A DNA stretch of 64,000 bases from Diaphorobacter sp. HDW4A (lineage in GTDB: Bacteria; Pseudomonadota; Gammaproteobacteria; Burkholderiales; Burkholderiaceae_C). Below the pieces are notes generated by a model. The model did no database searches. It was not told where the DNA came from and was given only the letters and a program-made list of their open reading frames with translations. Position numbers and translations under genes: made by a program. Shown in pieces: positions 63,568 through 64,000 of the stretch. The stretch is from the NCBI RefSeq assembly GCF_011305995.1, contig NZ_CP049910.1, positions 2,418,001 through 2,482,000 on the forward strand, read 5' to 3'. The stretch's first letter is position 1. Every line of letters begins with the position of its first letter.

Positions 63568-64000
63568 TCACCCTTGCTTGAGCCGACGCCAAAGCGTTGC
63601 ACGGCTCACTCCCAGAATCTCGCAGGCGCGCGTCTGATCACCCTGCACTGACTCCAACACCTCACGCACACGCTCGCGCTCTGCCTGTTGGCGAGTTTCC
63701 TTGAGTCTTGCCTGTTGTTGCTTCGGCGGCTCCTGAGGGTGGATCCGGGCGACGTCGCATTCCGGGAAGACCTCGCGCAGACGCGCGTCCCCCGTCTCAT
63801 CCAATCCTTCGCGCAGAAACTCCCGGCAGGCAACCAGCCGTTCGATCCAGTTGTCGAGTTCGCGCACGTTTCCAGGCCAAACATGGGCGTCAGCCATGGT
63901 CAGCAGGCGCCGCAGCAGCTTCTGCAATTCGGCCGCCTCTGCACGCTGGATCTTGCCCATCTCGATGTGCCGACTCAGCATTGCCTGCGCCATCTCAGCA
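63568..64000 (-). CDS. Sigma-54-dependent regulator, C-terminal part (5' end outside window)
   Basis: The minus-strand frame is open to the right edge, so only about 144 C-terminal residues are present. WPGNVRELDNWIERLVA is the end of the AAA+ sigma-54 interaction domain, and the last 40 residues form a Fis-type helix-turn-helix (RVREVLESVQGDQTRACEIL, then GVSRATLWRRLKQ). The linker is Gln-rich (PPKQQQARLKETRQQ). The sensor domain and hence the ligand are unseen. PrpR-like regulators end in the same way. Confidence 0.88.
   Translation of the reverse strand, partial: AEMAQAMLSRHIEMGKIQRAEAAELQKLLRRLLTMADAHVWPGNVRELDNWIERLVACREFLREGLDETGDARLREVFPECDVARIHPQEPPKQQQARLKETRQQAERERVREVLESVQGDQTRACEILGVSRATLWRRLKQG

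Overview
The window is high-GC bacterial DNA of a Comamonas-type betaproteobacterium (Burkholderiales, Comamonadaceae). The strongest indicator is a predicted protein at 15730-16494 that, by recall of the published sequence and without a database search, looks nearly identical in length and motifs to the 3beta/17beta-hydroxysteroid dehydrogenase of Comamonas testosteroni. Orphan Bug/TctC binding proteins and several dense acyl-CoA catabolism operons fit the same group. The window is almost fully coding, and no tRNA, rRNA or CRISPR array was seen.

Region 1 (1-16.5 kb): a steroid catabolism block. On the minus strand, read from 13751 down to 1174, lie two SDRs, a SnoaL-like protein, an Old Yellow Enzyme homologue, a TesB/HsaC-type extradiol dioxygenase, and homologues of the mycobacterial ring C/D enzymes IpdA, IpdB, IpdC, EchA20, a FadE pair and FadA6. 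A Tat-exported amidase runs off the left edge. The two promoter regions of this block (upstream of 10178 and of 13751) share an 18-bp sequence with one mismatch. Facing rightward are a periplasmic SurE-like protein, a lipoprotein and the hydroxysteroid dehydrogenase.

Region 2 (16.5-17.5 kb): decayed DNA, holding a frameshifted and truncated IS481-type transposase against a broken DUF11-type surface-protein remnant. Region 3 (17.5-27 kb): a two-subunit Tat-exported molybdenum hydroxylase with a divergent LysR regulator, a TauD-type dioxygenase with a terminator, and a complete CUT1-like ABC importer.

Region 4 (27-36.9 kb): metals. An FTR1 iron permease has a near-consensus Fur box, two Fur-family proteins lack the metal-binding half, and a catecholate-type TonB receptor is followed by PiuC. 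Between them sits a lower-GC insert with an HD phosphohydrolase and an arsRICB operon (repressor, C-As lyase ArsI, thioredoxin-type arsenate reductase, ACR3 pump) with a clear operator over its promoter.

Region 5 (36.9-61.5 kb): the most interesting part. One tightly packed minus-strand array of 21 genes (58266 down to 36898) encodes acyl-CoA dehydrogenases (one with an internal deletion), an acyl-CoA ligase, a CaiB-type CoA-transferase, two crotonase/HAD enzymes, a thiolase, a dedicated ETF, two orphan Bug proteins, a full E1alpha/E1beta/E2/E3 2-oxoacid (acetoin-type) dehydrogenase, and a split Ltp2/ChsH1/ChsH2-like hydratase plus retro-aldolase module. A fused NDP-forming acyl-CoA synthetase and an IclR regulator are divergent from it. 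The substrate is not evident; a branched, cyclic or steroid side-chain acid is inferred.

Region 6 (61.5-64 kb): a secreted repeat protein, a 2H phosphoesterase, a possible 27-residue membrane protein, a small lipoprotein, and the C-terminus of a sigma-54 activator cut by the right edge.
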